From contig JAQYET010000110.1 of assembly GCA_028723525.1 (NCBI GenBank), positions 1-64,000 of the forward strand: DNA of 64,000 nucleotides, in the 5' to 3' direction. The stretch is from Prevotellaceae bacterium. Lineage in GTDB: Bacteria > Bacteroidota > Bacteroidia > Bacteroidales > Bacteroidaceae. Each line of letters starts with the position of its first letter. Position 1 is the stretch's first letter. A program made the position numbers and the translations under genes. Positions 63,249 through 64,000 of the stretch are shown piece by piece. The notes beneath the pieces are model-generated. The model ran no database searches. It was not told where the DNA came from and saw nothing but the letters and a program-made list of their open reading frames with translations.

Positions 63249-63826
63249 CACACACGTTCCGCGTTATATTGACATTGCTCGCATTTACATTCCCTACTTT
63301 CTCACAGGCTCAAAAGGCAGATAAGAATGAAGCAACGGAGAAATTGGGTATGGCAATAGATTATTTCACGGCAGGCAAATATCATGAGGCGCTGTTGATT
63401 TTCAGTCGTCTTGATAAGGAGTTCAAGTTAAACCCGCGGTTTCATGCCTACATGGGAGTATGTCAATATTACGAATGGAACTTCCCAGAAGCAACCAAAC
63501 TGCTCAGCGAGGCAATCCCTCTTCTCGGAGGACTTGCCCCGCATGAGCGTAGCGTTTATTATTACGCATGCGCCGAAAGTTTCTTCAATCAGGAGAAATA
63601 TGCCGAGGCTATACCCTACTACGAACAGCACCTGAACGTATGTTACGACAACGAGAAAGGCGATTCGCTCTACCGCATCGCCTTCTGCCACCTTTTCGGA
63701 GAGGATGAAGCCACTGCCTGTGAGTATTTCGAGTCGTCACTGGCTTATTATGAACAGTATAACAGCAGCGCAACAGCGCGCATAGCACAACTTAAAAACA
63801 TGATAAACGGGTTAAAATCCAACTGA
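63245..63826 (+). CDS. TPR-repeat secreted protein
   Basis: A 193-residue protein with a signal peptide (VILTLLAFTFPTFSQAQ) and about four tetratricopeptide-like helix pairs: AIDYFTAGKYHEALLIFSRL near residue 37, YYEWNFPEATKLLSEAIPLL, CAESFFNQEKYAEAIPYYEQ near residue 111 and DEATACEYFESSLAYYEQY. It starts inside the M64 stop codon (ATGA), so it is translationally coupled and may chaperone or scaffold the peptidase in the periplasm. No other domain. The remaining 174 bp to the window end hold no gene that I can see. Confidence 0.82.
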   Translation: MTHTFRVILTLLAFTFPTFSQAQKADKNEATEKLGMAIDYFTAGKYHEALLIFSRLDKEFKLNPRFHAYMGVCQYYEWNFPEATKLLSEAIPLLGGLAPHERSVYYYACAESFFNQEKYAEAIPYYEQHLNVCYDNEKGDSLYRIAFCHLFGEDEATACEYFESSLAYYEQYNSSATARIAQLKNMINGLKSN

Positions 63827-64000
63827 AACGTTTTCGTAATAACGACCACATGTTCATAAAGTTAGGCAGAAGTGTGTTATACTCTCCCAACACGTTCTGC
63901 ATTTCTTGGATATAAAAGTACAAAGACATCTTATCTTGTAGGGCAACATAATTGCTAATCACTCCCGAAAGTAGATAAATCTACGGTAGAGAAAAAAAAA

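Noticed and set aside
63827..64000. Possible gene or RNA at the right end
   Set aside because: No ORF of useful length, no hairpin of note, and the window ends in A-run sequence.

Overview
The window is chromosomal DNA from a Bacteroidales bacterium, most likely of the Prevotella group. The evidence is the recurrent Bacteroidetes promoter (TTTG, about 19-20 bp, TAnnTTTG), almost no Shine-Dalgarno sites, a Por/T9SS-type C-terminal domain, DUF5686, DUF4230, DUF4491, DUF4738 and GldB-like proteins, two S9 peptidases of the DPP IV/PtpA kind, and a eukaryotic-type (GT3) glycogen synthase beside a GT35 phosphorylase. I see no phage, insertion sequence, CRISPR array or conjugation gene. There are about 58 credible protein genes and one tRNA.

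Layout. 1-11.2 kb: a phosphohexomutase, an EF-G paralogue whose GTPase motifs are degraded, HemW, a secreted protein with a sorting domain, and a two-gene glycogen operon. 11.3-17.6 kb: a small secreted protein, then a minus-strand operon of nucleotidyltransferase, ATP-grasp, CDP-alcohol phosphatidyltransferase, HAD hydrolase and DUF5686 protein; the first four look like a phospholipid head-group (possibly inositol-lipid) pathway. 17.9-23.6 kb: RlmL with a long Arg/Asp/Gly tail, a PtpA-like peptidase, an HI0933-family flavoprotein and a YjbR protein. 23.8-31.7 kb: glyA, the sppA-lpxK-pnp-thiL operon, an SDR and rubrerythrin. 31.8-36.5 kb: orphan and DUF genes (465-aa unknown, two DUF4230, DUF4738, a small protein) and exonuclease III. 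36.7-44.4 kb: rplU-rpmA, phospho-sugar mutase, DUF4491, rlmH, DPP IV, a radical SAM protein and a GldB-like lipoprotein. 44.4-48.5 kb: an accessory-looking block with a decayed SMR transporter, MBL hydrolase, VOC protein, AlkZ-like winged-helix protein and iron alcohol dehydrogenase. 48.6-55.5 kb: a housekeeping operon phoH-like, purC, menG, aroE, purM, prfA, pyrF. 55.7-64 kb: tRNA-Ser(CGA), YigZ, serC-serA-DUF1015, a DbpA-like helicase, an HPPK-like protein, an M64 peptidase and a TPR protein.

The most unusual signal is not a gene. Four intergenic sites (about 1.93, 17.75, 30.93 and 55.70 kb) each carry 3-4 copies of a 15-bp palindromic word (consensus AAWWTCGSCGAWWTT) repeated at exactly 22 bp, with 7-bp spacers of unrelated sequence. 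Three of the four sites share the same ordered trio of unit variants, the first and last of which are exact reverse complements. This is either an array of helically phased protein-binding sites or a REP-like hairpin element; I do not recognise it as a named family.

Other points worth attention are the lipid operon without a myo-inositol-phosphate synthase in view, the loss of the catalytic His in the EF-G paralogue, a 44-codon ORF joined to rlmL by a TAATG overlap, a 116-nt out-of-frame overlap of lpxK and pnp, and several genes whose only workable start is TTG or GTG.
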